Shown here one piece after another: positions 21,977 through 33,203 of a stretch of DNA of 64,000 bases; the first letter of the stretch is position 1, and every line of letters starts with the position of its first letter. Source of the DNA: Usnea hakonensis (taxonomy: Eukaryota > Ascomycota > Lecanoromycetes > Lecanorales > Parmeliaceae); contig BLJB01000130.1 of the NCBI GenBank assembly GCA_013423325.1, positions 186,001-250,000 of the forward strand, given 5' to 3'. A program made the position numbers and the translations under genes. Below the pieces are notes generated by a model. The model saw nothing but the letters and a program-made list of their open reading frames with translations, ran no database searches and was not told the DNA's origin.

Positions 21977-22754
21977 CTACGCTCTCCTCCCAGTATTTGG
22001 ATCCCTCTCTACCCTCCTCATCTTAATCGGCCTCGTCTCATCTTCCATGTCTCTTCTCCTCTGCTTCATCCTAGGAAATGTCTCCCACGGCTCCATCTCA
22101 TTGGTCTCCGCTTCTGCTTTATCCTCCCCACCAAGCCCTTTCATCGTCTCCAATCTCCTCACCGTCTTCTCCAATTCCGCCTCCCCGTTTTCCCTAAATC
22201 GCGTCACCTTTGCCACATTCCTGGCCGTGATTTCGCGTATGCCTTCATCGCTGGCTCTTTCCCGCACGAGTGTTTTCGCCGTCATAGCGAAACGCATGTC
22301 TCGGGGGCCATCGACGAGTTCTAGGATCGCCGAGGGAGCTTGGTCGTTGTTGCGGTTGATGGGCTCGATACGTAACACACGGGTATAGCCTCCTGGCCTG
22401 TTGAGATATCGTTCTCGAAGAGTCGTGAATAGAGTGGGTAGGTGTACATCTGGCTCCTAGGTTCCTCCTTCATCAGTACTCTAATGCGGGCAAGAAGAAG
22501 CTCAAACGGTAAACAGTAAGTGTAAGGTGCCGGCATACGTAAAATATACTTTGCGCTTTTGTACGACTCGCGTTTGTGTTCCGTTTGCCGAGAGTTATGA
22601 GCTTCTCGGCCAGGCGCTGCGCTTCTTTTGCTTTGGGCCAGGTCGTCTTGATGGATTCGTGGGTTATGAGGGAGGTGACGAGGTTGCGGAGGAGGGCTTG
22701 GCGATGAGAGGACGTGCGATTCAAATGCCGGTATTTCAAGTGGCCGCCGGCCAT
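21977..22754 (-). CDS. MRPL8: Mitochondrial large-subunit ribosomal protein bL17m
   Basis: This is the mitochondrial homolog of bacterial ribosomal protein L17 (yeast Mrpl8), a component of the 54S large subunit. Exons are 22754-22539 and 22456-21977 (231 aa). The N-terminus has the L17 block KYRHLNRTSSHRQALLRNL followed by LITHESIKTTWPKAKEAQRLAEKLITLGKR. After an 82-nt intron comes TLRERYLNRPGGYTRVLRIEP and the conserved AILELVDGPRD. The C-terminal third is a fungal mitochondrial extension rich in charged residues. No long presequence is seen, as is usual for L17m. The next gene upstream, MIC12, is on the same strand and also mitochondrial, but 506 bp away, so a shared transcript is unlikely. 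Confidence 0.94.
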
Positions 22755-23260
22755 GGGTTAGAGAATGAACCCCTGTGGTGTTCTTCTGGAAGAGCCAAAT
22801 GCTAGGCTCTTCAGTCGTAATTGCTGGTAAAGGTTTCGATATTCACGATCAAGTCGGCAAAACCTCGGCATGTATGTATCAATACGATCGGAACATTTGT
22901 TACAGGCCTAGGCTGGTATAGAGCATGAACCAATTCCAATAATGGATATCAGTCGCATAAAAGGTCACGTAGACGCGTATGGGTCCAGGATTCGAAGCCG
23001 ATTCCCTACAGCTAATCACTCACGGATACAAGAAGACAACAAGCAATAGAGTGTCCCTGCCCAGCTGCGAAACGTCGAAATACCAGGACGTGTAGAGACG
23101 ATGGATTCCCGGACCACACTCTGTGCTGCGTTCTTCCTTTCACTTCCGAGTGTAATCACTGTTCCATTGAGATTTTCTTTGCAACCCAAAGCCATTTGGT
23201 ATCTGAGTCGAACAAGACTATGTTCCTTCGATTGTCCTCCACCAAATCTCCCAAGCCTAC
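22755..23260. other. Intergenic region between MRPL8 and MIC12
   Basis: This 506-bp stretch should hold the bL17m promoter and MIC12 3' UTR, both on the minus strand. I see no other feature. Confidence 0.5.
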
Positions 23261-23641
23261 TCAAAGCCTCCTTTCACCCTCCCTCCACTCCCTCGCTCTC
23301 CCCTCCATCCCTTCTCTCACAGTCCGGAACCTGATCCCCTGCACATATCGCACAGCTCCTTCGACCTCGCTATTCCATCTATCCTTCCACCGCTCCGTCC
23401 AGGGCGCTTTCTCCACTCGATACGGCTTGATCCCTTCTCTTAGCCCCCCACTGTAATTGGCATCTGCTATCGTTGCGAGCTCGCTGGCTACTTCGGGATC
23501 GCTTAGCGAATTGAGGAGAAGGGCTTGTTGGTGGAGGAGGGCGGCTTGATGAGTTCGGGCGCGTTGGTGGTAGAGGAGGGATAGGTAGAGGGCGTTGGAG
23601 GTCAGTGTGAAGCCAGAGAAGAGATTGACGGTGAAACCCAT
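23261..23641 (-). CDS. MIC12: MICOS complex subunit Mic12 (Aim5 family)
   Basis: Mic12 is a small inner-membrane subunit of the MICOS complex that keeps crista junctions. The protein is a single exon of 126 aa. It begins MGFTVNLFSGFTLTSNALYL, a hydrophobic N-terminal helix with glycines, followed by YHQRARTHQAALLHQQALLL, the family's characteristic basic/Gln-rich helix. The C-terminal part has WTERWKDRWNSEVEGAVRYVQ, matching the W-x-x-E block of Aim5 proteins. Size and layout fit the family (105-140 aa). The low sequence conservation of this family leaves some doubt. The start is 226 bp from the divergent CWF18 start. Confidence 0.8.
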   Translation of the reverse strand: MGFTVNLFSGFTLTSNALYLSLLYHQRARTHQAALLHQQALLLNSLSDPEVASELATIADANYSGGLREGIKPYRVEKAPWTERWKDRWNSEVEGAVRYVQGIRFRTVREGMEGRAREWREGERRL

Positions 23642-23867
23642 TTCTGGGATAGAACTAGGCAGGTTGCAGGAAGGACTTTGATGCGTGTGTAGTTGACATC
23701 AGTTGAGCGTAATTGTAGTTAGAACGCACTATGCGGCTTCGGAAGAAATTCCGCGCGTGACATGCTCCTCCAAATTTCGAAGTGAACAAGATTCTTTTCC
23801 AAGCCATTCTCTAACTTGAGATAAGCTGAGTACTCACTGCAAAGACCGAAGCTTCAAGCCCGCGACC

Positions 23868-24488
23868 ATGGCCTCCCACGCATCACTCGACGCAGCAGCC
23901 ACGGAACGCAAAGCACGCCTCGCAAAGCTGAAATCTCTGAAACGGAAACAACCCCCCACAGACTCCGAAGAGCCTGACAACTCGGAGCCTCCTTCGATGC
24001 CCACCGAAGTAACTCCAACATCACATCCCGATCCCACGGTCCAATACCTCTCTGGTCGCAACTACGATGCCGAGACCCGAGGTCCAAAACTGGGCTTCGA
24101 GTCTGCGCCCAACACCGAACAAGAAACATTGGAAGACCGTGCAGCCGCGATAGCGTTAGAGACGAAGGAGAAGGAGGAGAGAGAGCGAAAAGAGGAGAAG
24201 CCCATTGATCTTTTTACGCTACAGCCGAAGAAGCCTAATTGGGATTTGAAACGTGATGTTGCTAGGAAGATGGAGGTACTGAATGCGAGGACTGAGAACG
24301 CGATTGCGAGGCTGGTGAGGGAGAGAATTCAGGGCCAAAAGACGAAGGAGGTGGAGATCGGGAAAGGACAAGATGGGGAGAGTGTGGGAATGGGAGGATC
24401 GGAGCTCGTCGAAGGCGTACGTCTGAGAGAGAAAGAAGAAGAGGAAGATGAGAGGCGGGAGAGGGAGCAGGATGCCGAGCTTGATTAG
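23868..24488 (+). CDS. CWF18: Pre-mRNA splicing factor Cwf18 (CCDC12 family)
   Basis: Cwf18/CCDC12 is a component of the spliceosomal NineTeen-associated complex. The protein is a single exon of 206 aa. The N-terminal helix is TERKARLAKLKSLKRKQP. The family signature lies at about 110-150: PIDLFTLQPKKPNWDLKRD followed by VARKMEVLNARTENAIARLVRERI. The tail is a charged coiled coil ending DAELD. Length and order of motifs match fungal Cwf18. The start is the ATG closest to the conserved N-terminal helix, in a good CCATGG context. Confidence 0.94.
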   Translation: MASHASLDAAATERKARLAKLKSLKRKQPPTDSEEPDNSEPPSMPTEVTPTSHPDPTVQYLSGRNYDAETRGPKLGFESAPNTEQETLEDRAAAIALETKEKEERERKEEKPIDLFTLQPKKPNWDLKRDVARKMEVLNARTENAIARLVRERIQGQKTKEVEIGKGQDGESVGMGGSELVEGVRLREKEEEEDERREREQDAELD

Positions 24489-24765
24489 ATCGCTGAAGAG
24501 AATCCAAGGCCGCTTTCCGGATCTCGAAAGGCGAGTTGTGTGCACAAGAAGGATTTGGGGGACAGACTCGCGAATTTGCTGCGCTCCGGCGTCGCATTCA
24601 CAAGACTCACGACACTTGCGTTCAATTTGAAAGAACGTGACACTCAACGAACACGGTCTGCAGCAATGCTGGTTTTGGGAAAAGCTATCCTAATGACGAT
24701 GCTTTCCAAATGATCATGCTCTACAGCGATATCGATGGACATCATGGGCGTTCGTCGCTAAAACA

Positions 24766-25968
24766 TCAAGGCCCCATATTCATGGCTTGGGTTAATTTCA
24801 GTCGTTTACTGAAAGGGCTCAAGCTTCTCTCCTTCCTCTGAGGAAGGGCATTTGGTGGTAGCCGGGTGCCCCTAATATTCTCTTTTCGATCTCGAGCGCT
24901 GCTTCCATATCGATCGTTGTCGTTAGAGTAGCTCTGCCGCCGAGTCGAAAGATGGTCTTCTGCCAGTTGGGGACCTTGATCTTGCCCTGAAATTTGTTCT
25001 GCAGGACGGCCAGGAGTCATGGATTTTCTATTCCTGATGACTTCGCTTCTATCCCTACTTTCGCTAGGGCTCCTTGGCCGCCGGCTGGCTCTGTTACTAT
25101 TGAGGTCGCGATCCCTACCACGGTCCACAGGACTTCTGGATGACCGTCGACGCCTTTTACCCCCATTTTCATCATGTAAGTAATTTCTCCGCCTATTGTC
25201 CATTGAAGAATGTGGACTGTAAGACTTGGACCTGGACCTCGTATGCTCACTTTGCTTGCGTCCAGCGCCAAATCTTCGACCAGCATCGCGACTGGTTGGT
25301 ACTTTCCCATCATTTCCATCACTATCCATTTCTCCAAGTCGGAATTTCACTCGACTGTCAGGCGATGAATCTGAGGTGTAGGACACTGAGGAATTGCGAC
25401 TGCGTTTTCGCTTGCGATCTACTTCGAGATCGGAAAATAGTTGGCTCTGACCGGTATGGCGTAAGCCCGCAAGCTTCGGGGACGGAGAGCGGGAAAGGTT
25501 GGTCGATATAGTTGATATCGAGTTGGAGGAGAATGATGAGGTGGACCTGGAACGCTTTCTCGATCCATTCATAATTTTATCGTCTGCTTTACGCTTGCGA
25601 CCCCGTTCTTTTTCCTTCTTTGCAAGCACCTCGTCCGCAATGCCCTCCCTAACCTCAATCAGCCCTGGTAGTTGATTTTTCTTTCACAGCGATACCTACT
25701 TTCGCAAAAGATCATTGGGGATGTCGCTGGTCAATTTCGGTATAAGCTTCGGGTTCTTGAGTTGCTGAGTCCTTGAAGGTCTTGAAGTGTAAGGCCTTTC
25801 CTGGGCTGGCGCTTTGCACTCATAGCTGTAGTGCCGTGCGTCATAGTCAGAGACTTGGAACGCAGAAATCGGATAGAGAGACTTATCTTTTTTTAGGCAT
25901 TTCTGGCAAAGTGTTTGTGAGGTGGCTTTCGAAGATGCAGCATTATTTGGGCCGCGGAAGCGGTTCAT
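24766..25968 (-). CDS. Zinc-knuckle (ZCCHC10-like) Arg/Ser-rich protein
   Basis: This appears to be the fungal relative of ZCCHC10, a nuclear CCHC zinc-knuckle protein. Exons are 25968-25887, 25835-25700 and 25648-24766 (366 aa). Exons 1 and 2 join to CQKCLKKGHYSYEC, an exact CX2CX3GHX4C knuckle, followed by ERPYTSRPSRTQQLKNPKL, typical of the family. The C-terminal 290 residues are rich in Arg, Ser and Lys with many RS/SR pairs, as in splicing-linked proteins. The intron between exons 1 and 2 is 51 nt and has ATAAGT...GCAC ends rather than GT...AG. Without its removal the knuckle is interrupted by 17 residues. The start is the first true ATG; an upstream TTG frame is ignored. The role in RNA metabolism is inferred from composition. 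Confidence 0.82.
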
Positions 25969-26784
25969 TGGACTCGCACGGTCTCGTGTCTGGTTGCCCG
26001 ACTTTTGAAAATGCAATTACCAAGAGTGCTGGAGGTGAGTCAGGCTGAAAATATCATGCAAGTTGATATAATGTTAGGACGCACTCATTCAAAGGGGTCG
26101 AGCTTGGTGGAAAAGGGTTCCGAAGAGTGCGATAGATGACTAAATTGCTGGAGGGTAGAACATGCAGGAAGAGAGACGTGTGGTTTGTGAGCAGAGATGC
26201 AGGTTCGGAATAAAATAATGGACCTAGTATTGCTCGCTTTGGTGGTATTATTGATGCCCTGTAAAGTTTAAGTGCCAAGGCTTGGTGTCTTGGCGCGCCT
26301 AAGTAAATGACATCCCCACTACCTTACCTTACTAAAGTAAAGTAATAAGCCTTTTCCGCTTCCTTTCTGTCATAATCACAGCCTGTGATTGAAGAATCCA
26401 ATACAGTACCAATCTGAAACATTCGAAAGACTCTTCAATCAAAAATTCGGTCAAGAGATTGGTGAGCACGCTGCTTCTCTTGGGTATTGGGGCGAGAGCC
26501 TTAGGTTGCCTGTACCTCACGACTGGCTGAATTTTTCACTATTCCCACAAGGCACAATTCAACGGAGCATCGAAGGCGCATCACTCTGGGACGCTCGGTC
26601 AGACCACATGGCGGGCTTTCATAATGCCAAAGGAACACTTTTCGATACCCTTTCACCCTTTTGATATGCCACCTTCTCCTTGATATCTTGCATTCTCAAA
26701 AATCCAACTTCTACACTCCTTTGCTTGGATTCGGCACAAGGTCATTTTCTGGCTCTGCAGCTTCTATTACCGTTCGTGGACGAC
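25969..26784. other. Divergent promoter region, zinc-knuckle / R3H genes
   Basis: This 816-bp stretch lies between divergent starts. A TACCTTACCTTACTAAAG motif patch lies at about 26318-26345. A 91-codon open frame at 26389-26664 has no family resemblance, and I do not call it. Confidence 0.5.
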
Positions 26785-29428
26785 ATGGCAACACAAACCA
26801 GCAAAACGAGTGCGTCCAAACCATCATTTGCAAGCGTATGTGACCTCATCAGACCCTTGGTGTGACACTTGATTGCAGCTCTCCCACAATGTCTGAATTG
26901 CTAGCTGAATTGCATTTCACAGATTGCGGCCATGGCTCCTCCTATTCATCATAGACCATTAATCGTGGGCCGAGAAAACGAGGAGCCTTCGAAAGCATCG
27001 TCCCCAACCCGTTCAAGCCAGGCCTCAAAAGTCGAAGGCCCTTCGGCGCCTCCCTTGCACAGAGAACTTCAGAGCTCAATGTCACGCCTTTCCGTAAAGG
27101 ATTCTTCTCTGGCAATGAGCGCTTTGAATGACCAGCAGAAGAGTAACATCAGCCGAGCTGGTCTCAGACTTGATGATGAACAGACTCAGATCTCGTCGTC
27201 CTCCACTAAGCCCGCAAGCCTCGACGGCAAGAGCACCACGTCTGGTACGACATTTGCGCTAGACGAAAAGGAGTCTCTTCGGCCAGATGACAGTGCTAGT
27301 GTCAAAGCCGCCGAGGATGAAGAATTTGGCTCGGGGCCCGCGTCTGGGGCGCAGAATTCGCGAGTAGGGTCGGAAGCTGGAGGACGAGCATTTCAAATTC
27401 AATTCTGCGAGGTTACCGAGAGCATTGGCTCAGGCTCCCACCGTATACATCAGCCCGGTCGAAGGATCATTGCAGGGATTGAGGAGGAAGGGCCTCAGAT
27501 GACTCGTCCTCCTCTTCCTTTGGCATTGCCAGCGCCTGTCAACTTACCAGGTCACGATGCGATTCCACTCAATGGGCCTACAATTGACTACAAATATCAG
27601 GATCCCGATGAGAAATTATTTGAAGCCCTCGAATCTCCCAAGGATCGATTGTTTCTTCTACGCCTCGAGCAGGAGGTGATTACATTTGTCAAAGATTCAC
27701 AGTACGCTTTGGCCACGAACACTCAGATACAGAGCACGCTGACGTCCATCTTAGAGAACCCATGATCGATTTGCCCCCTTGCAATTCTTTTTGTCGTCTA
27801 CTAGCACACAAGTTGGCAGACTATTATGCGTTGACACATTTCGTTGACAATGCTGTAAGCTCTGTACGGTTGTATAGGACTCCTTATTGTCGAATGTAAG
27901 TATGCTCTATGCCAACTGATACGACAAATGCTTACATCCGTCAAGTCCACCTCCCTTGAGCGCCCTGGCATCAAAAACTCAGGCTCCCATGGATCCTCAG
28001 TCCTCGAATCAACCGCCCATGAAAATCATGCGTCGCGCAGGTATAGGAAAGGATGGCCAAATCATCGAATCTGTTCCCAACACCGCAGATGGCTCGATCG
28101 CTCCATCTAAAGCTGGCTCAGAGACTGGCGACGATAGCCAGCGAGGTACTGGCGTAGCATCTCCGACTGACTCAAACCTTGCCAAAGAAAGACCAGCTAT
28201 GACAAGAGAAGAACGGGAAGCCAGATACAATGAGAGAAGGGAACAATTATTAGGACCCAAGAGCGAAAACATCGATAGCAATGAAGCCGTAAATGAGGTT
28301 TCACGATCTAGCTCTAGGAATGAAAAGAAGAAGAAAAAGCACAAGAACAACGATGATGGTTTTGAGGCACGATCACTATACAGCGCTTATTATCCTTCTA
28401 TGCCGTACTCTGCCTCGAGCTACGACCATACTACAGCCTTGCCGGCCTATTACAGTCCTTATACTATGCAGCAAGCGAATGTTTTGAGCCATCCCGGGTC
28501 TACAAGCGTGGCCGTGTTACAGCAAGGCTGCCAACATCCAATATCGACTCCTCAAGGGTATCCGGCGATGACGATTCAAAATCCGGTGCTGAATGGATAT
28601 GATGTGCAAGCAGCCACAAGTACCCATGCTGCGAGCTACAACCAACAGACCCCATCTCAGTATTATACGTCGATGCAGCAAAGCATTGGCATAGGTCAAT
28701 CGTCACCAATTCTGTCTTCGACAGCAGCGAGCAATCACGGTCAATTTCCTCAGCCACACTCGCAGCTGTCCGATCAACAATGGCCTCAGAATACCTATCC
28801 TTACCCTTACCCACAACAAAGGGACCAGCAGCAGCAATATTTTCCCTCGCCAATGCAGGGCCAGAATCCAATGACCGGTGTAGCATCGGTACCTTATCAA
28901 TATGGGCAACTGCCATTGCAACCTGGTATGCAGGGCGCAAGACCGCAGCATCCGTTACCAGGCAGCTACAAGAGCCAAGCTTTCAACCCACAAACCCGTC
29001 CTTTTGTACCCAATGGGGGCTCCGTTCCACAACAGACCGCTCAATATGGGAACAATAGCGGTCTGCAGTCCCGGAATGTCAATGGAAATCAATTCTCGCC
29101 GTACATTCAACAATCGCCTTCCTACCAACAAGGAGCTCCTATTTCAGCATCTACGCCCTACAGCTTTGGTCAGGAGCATAAAGCCTACGGAGCTCGCAAA
29201 AGCTCATCACAGTCAAATGCACAACATTCGCCAGTACAAAACTCGCTATCAAAATGGGGTACTCCATCTCACCTGCCTCGAAAGCCACCGCCTCCAGAAG
29301 TGCCAACAATGTCTGAGGTCCAACATTCTCTTCCAATAAACAACCAATTCAACGTGAAAGGCCAGCAAATGCCCAGCTTTCAAAATGGGATCTATTCGAT
29401 GCCAGGCGTTGGTTCCCAGGCTACATAG
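26785..29428 (+). CDS. R3H-SUZ domain RNA-binding protein
   Basis: R3H-SUZ proteins bind single-stranded RNA. Exons are 26785-26835, 26923-27701, 27755-27895 and 27946-29428 (817 aa). A short first exon gives KPSFASIAAMAPP. The N-terminal 220 residues are Ser-rich. The R3H domain begins DRLFLLRLEQEVITFVKDSQ and continues across the second intron as EPMIDLPPCNSFCRLLAHKLADYYALTH, with the R-x3-H pair in CRLLAH. A SUZ-like block ERPAMTREEREARYNERRE follows. The last 400 residues are Gln/Pro/Tyr/Ser-rich and prion-like (PYPYPQQRDQQQQYF). The layout matches fungal relatives of ARPP21/R3HDM. All three introns keep frame. The precise RNA targets are unknown. Confidence 0.88.
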
Positions 29429-29900
29429 TCTTGACGAAGTGGGCTTTTTGAGTCGAGAATTAGTAGGGGAACTTTTAGATTTGGTTGGATCACGAATGCA
29501 TGCATTGCGATCGGAGTACCTGTGCAGGGCATTGGCGGTGTAGGTCTCGGAAAAGCGTCATTGGCATTACGATGTGTATTCGTATGTGTGAGGATGCTTC
29601 GCAGTGGGAAATCAAGATAGAAATCAATCGAGTAATAGTATCTAAATCGATCTCAATTCATTCAATTAGGTACCTAGCGAGACATCGCATCGTACCATGC
29701 ATGAGGAGAAATTTGATATATTAGGTAAGCAGACTGCATTACTAAGCAGCCATGTCTTCTCTTGTGATTTTTCCAATCGAAGCCCGATGTGCACTCCATT
29801 TATGATTGCAAGTATATCCTAACATGTGCATCATTGCAGGCTACAGTTTGAGGGTCTTGTATATGAAAACAACGAAGGACCCGTGAATGTCACTTCTTTC
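29429..29900. other. Intergenic region between R3H and PPR genes
   Basis: This 472-bp stretch lies between two plus-strand genes. It holds a TTAGGTACCTAGCG motif near 29667 and AT-rich runs. The PPR frame is open from 29826, but its first ATG is at 29901. Confidence 0.5.
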
Positions 29901-32312
29901 ATGCTCAATCGATGCTTACTGCTTCTACGATGTCCGACCGTCATATATCCGTCACTACTACCGTGTCTGCCCTTGACTTCTCCTCAATACCAGCTGCGAC
30001 GCTCAGTCGCTGATCTTGTTTCCCGCGAGAAGGTACCTGTGAGACCGTACCGTCGACGCCAAAGAGGAACCTTCATAAGAGCTCCAATTGGACCAGCAGA
30101 AACATTGGATGGGCCAAAGCACGAGCAGAAGCAAAGCTCCTTTGCTTCTCACCTCCACGTCCGGAAGCGCCGAAGGAGCAGTACTTCCCCTGTGCGCCCT
30201 CTTGCCGTGCTTTCAAGTGAACAGAGTCGAAAGACATGCGCTCAATCACGACTGCAGGTTCGTGCTGGCGAACAGCTGGTGAACTCTGTTGGCCGATGGC
30301 AGCCTTCTCCTAGAGGCCGCAGCCAAAGAAGAGCAGTAGATTTGTTTCGTCGCTTGGAGCGGATTGAAAAGCCGTCAAGACCAGTTGGGCCGCACAACAC
30401 GCCTAAAATATGGCGCGACGTTTCGTTGGGTCTTTGGCCAAAGGATTCGAGCTGGAGCAGCCAGCAATCAACGGTAGACTTGCTAGAGACAATGAACTTT
30501 GACTGGACCTCAAAGTTCCAAACTTTGAACATTCCAGAGGAAATGCAGGAATGGACAGGTCGAGCTACCAAGCAAGTAATACGACACTATTGGGGGCTTC
30601 CTTCTAGGCGCAACCATGTCTTTAAGGGACCAATGGGGCTTTCAGGCTACGACTCTGGAGTTCTTTGGCGAAACGTGATGCTGTGGTGTCTAAAGTACCG
30701 GAGAAAGCAAGCCCTAATGCTGCTCCTCGCTACTCTTAAGGGTCACAAATACAGACCTCCCAGATACATGGTTGAGGACTGTCTGAAAGTCGTTGCACGC
30801 CATTTCCTCTACAAAGTCTCAAATCTAAGTCTAACGGCTATTGACGCAATCTGGCTCTTGACTTGCAGATTCATAGAAGGTGCGAGTGGTCAGGATCGAC
30901 GTTTCCCAATATCTCAAGACCTTGTTTATCTTGTACTTCAACATAGCGACGATTCACGCGTGCTCTCGCTGTATGAGCGCCTTGGCTCGAATAAGGTTGT
31001 CTTACATGTCAATACTATGCTGCAGTTCTTGGACAGATTTCTTGACATGGGGAAAGTCGACCTTTCTATGAAAGTACTAGATATCATCGTCAAAACTGGT
31101 TTTGACACTTCTATGGATCGTATTCAGATGGCTTGTGTCAAGCTCTTGCGGGCTCGTTTTGATACGCAAGAAGAATATATTGTCCGCTCGAACATATTAA
31201 CGCAGATCTTAGAGATGGGGATCAGACCGAAAGTCCCCTTGTTCAATACCATTCTTCTGAATGCAGGCGAGGGTGGCGACTTTGCTAATGCGTGGCAAAT
31301 GTACAATTTGGCCAAAGAAAATTCCATTATACCTGATTCGATCACGTATGGAGTGCTCTTGAAAGGTGCAATCATTAGCGGCGATTCTTCCAACCTCAAC
31401 ATGGTCATTTGCGAGATCCAGACGAACAAGAACGTGCTTACAGATCTCCGCCTAGTTGGCGATGTACTCAATGCGGTATCCCTCATATCGCCTGGAGATG
31501 AGTTTGGTGCAATGCTGGATTTTTACAAGCAACACTGCGACCTTCGTCCATTCCAGGAACTTTCGATGTGTGGAGACGAGACAAAAACGCCACCTTCTAC
31601 AACATGTCATAGAGTTTGGCCCACAAGCTTCATCCTCACACAGATGATCCTTACGTACGTCAAGCTACATCAAGGTTCCCTTGGCCTTATACACAATTAC
31701 AATCTGTACTATCAGCATGTGAAAGAGAATCATCCACTGATCGCCCCGCTCGCACAAAATGATATCGTGGCAAATTCGTTTATCTTGGCATTTGGGAAAA
31801 ATCCCAGCACGCTTCAACATTGCACAACCGTCATTAGGCACATGCTTGAGTTTTCCTCTCCTAATTTTCTAGCAATTGGTTCCATCCCATACGCGGCGCC
31901 GACAACGCAGACTTGGTCCATTCTGGTCGCTGCGTACTTTCGCCACCACCAAAGACGCCCCGCGGAAAAGGTTCTCGACATGATGCGCGAGCGCGGTATC
32001 CACCGTGACATAGTTACCTGGAATACACTGATCTGGGGTTATGCGAGAATGCAGGACGTGGATGCGGCTGTGGACGCAGTCGAGGGATTGAAGGCAGCCG
32101 GATTCGAAATGGATTCTTTTACAGTTGGTGCAGTCAAGGGCTTGAGACATCTAAGGACAGAAGACCGCTTGCGATGGGCGTTACGGGAGAGTATAAAGGA
32201 ACGGTCTATAGTCAAGAGGATTGTTGGAGGGCTTGTACCGCCGAAAGAACAGTACGAAGCCGAGTTAGTCTTGAGCGGGAATCGACCAATAGAACCCGCG
32301 ATGAGGGGCTGA
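29901..32312 (+). CDS. Mitochondrial pentatricopeptide repeat protein
   Basis: PPR proteins bind organellar RNAs to guide their processing, stability or translation. The gene is a single exon of 803 aa from the first ATG. The N-terminus (MLNRCLLLLRCPTVIY, then an Arg-rich stretch with few acidic residues) looks like a mitochondrial presequence. Tandem PPR-like helical pairs run from about residue 330. The clearest are VPLFNTILLNAGEGGDFANAWQMY with SIIPDSITYGVLLKGA, and HRDIVTWNTLIWGYARMQDVDAAVDAVEGLKAAGFEMDS near the C-terminus. The protein resembles large fungal PPR proteins of mitochondrial gene expression; which yeast counterpart it matches cannot be told here. Confidence 0.86.
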   Translation: MLNRCLLLLRCPTVIYPSLLPCLPLTSPQYQLRRSVADLVSREKVPVRPYRRRQRGTFIRAPIGPAETLDGPKHEQKQSSFASHLHVRKRRRSSTSPVRPLAVLSSEQSRKTCAQSRLQVRAGEQLVNSVGRWQPSPRGRSQRRAVDLFRRLERIEKPSRPVGPHNTPKIWRDVSLGLWPKDSSWSSQQSTVDLLETMNFDWTSKFQTLNIPEEMQEWTGRATKQVIRHYWGLPSRRNHVFKGPMGLSGYDSGVLWRNVMLWCLKYRRKQALMLLLATLKGHKYRPPRYMVEDCLKVVARHFLYKVSNLSLTAIDAIWLLTCRFIEGASGQDRRFPISQDLVYLVLQHSDDSRVLSLYERLGSNKVVLHVNTMLQFLDRFLDMGKVDLSMKVLDIIVKTGFDTSMDRIQMACVKLLRARFDTQEEYIVRSNILTQILEMGIRPKVPLFNTILLNAGEGGDFANAWQMYNLAKENSIIPDSITYGVLLKGAIISGDSSNLNMVICEIQTNKNVLTDLRLVGDVLNAVSLISPGDEFGAMLDFYKQHCDLRPFQELSMCGDETKTPPSTTCHRVWPTSFILTQMILTYVKLHQGSLGLIHNYNLYYQHVKENHPLIAPLAQNDIVANSFILAFGKNPSTLQHCTTVIRHMLEFSSPNFLAIGSIPYAAPTTQTWSILVAAYFRHHQRRPAEKVLDMMRERGIHRDIVTWNTLIWGYARMQDVDAAVDAVEGLKAAGFEMDSFTVGAVKGLRHLRTEDRLRWALRESIKERSIVKRIVGGLVPPKEQYEAELVLSGNRPIEPAMRG

Positions 32313-33203
32313 CGAAGTAGCTGAATATCAAAGATCAGGAATAGCTAGGTACCGAGATAGAGACGCTAAGCAATAATGTTATTACATTCTGGATTATCAA
32401 TAAGGAGTAAGTATATAGCTGACTTGACGCTTATATACCGCCGGCGCGGGGAAGCCTATGCGCCTAAAGATCTTGTTCAAATATTCATATCAGGTCACCT
32501 ACTTTACGCATGATTGCAGTGACCGAGGGGACTGACTCACCATGTAACCTTGACTAAAGCTTTTTTCTGTAGTAAAAAGTACTCCTTGAACATCAATCGC
32601 CTGTGAGGGTGTGTTTTGCTCCAGCTTTCATTTGCCGATCATCGGATGCACGATTTGGTCAAGCACAGTGTCTGGACCCTTGATCGTAGAGCACGTCGTA
32701 TCAGAAGTATAGATCGCACTGCGTGACTCATCAGGGATTCCGCACAATCATACTTTCTGAAATGGAGTCTGGTATGATGAGAGTAACCGTAGACATGATC
32801 AAGGTCAGGCAAGACGACCAATCGAATAGACGCCTATATGGTATAGCATTATGCTGCTGATACTCCTCCTTCCTCATCCCAGCGCAATGATCTGAGTAGC
32901 AGAGGACGTTGTTACCCATCGAGGAATGAAGACACCCTGTCCAAATTCCAAACATACACGGGCTAAACCTTCCGTCGAAACGAGGGCTGACGAACAGATA
33001 CCACTTGCCTATCGGTATCTTGAAGATTGCCTGGGAGGCAATTGGTCTTTCATAGCCGCTGCTCAGGTAAACGAACGTTTATCTTGCAGCCTTAGGTGCA
33101 CATTGAAGCGAACGCGGTTTTATGCCTATGATTTCTTCTCTATTACTGGCGCTAGTGGTACAATATGTGCAGATACACAGTGAGCTTCTATTTAAGATTC
33201 TCC
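32313..33203. other. Intergenic region without supported gene
   Basis: This 891-bp stretch lies between the PPR gene and the small unrecognised minus-strand gene. Short open frames occur on both strands, but none shows a family motif or coherent splice structure. No tRNA-like A/B boxes were seen. Confidence 0.45.

Noticed and set aside
26389..26664. 91-codon frame between the zinc-knuckle and R3H genes
   Set aside because: No recognisable motif, no splice partners and a position inside a divergent promoter region.
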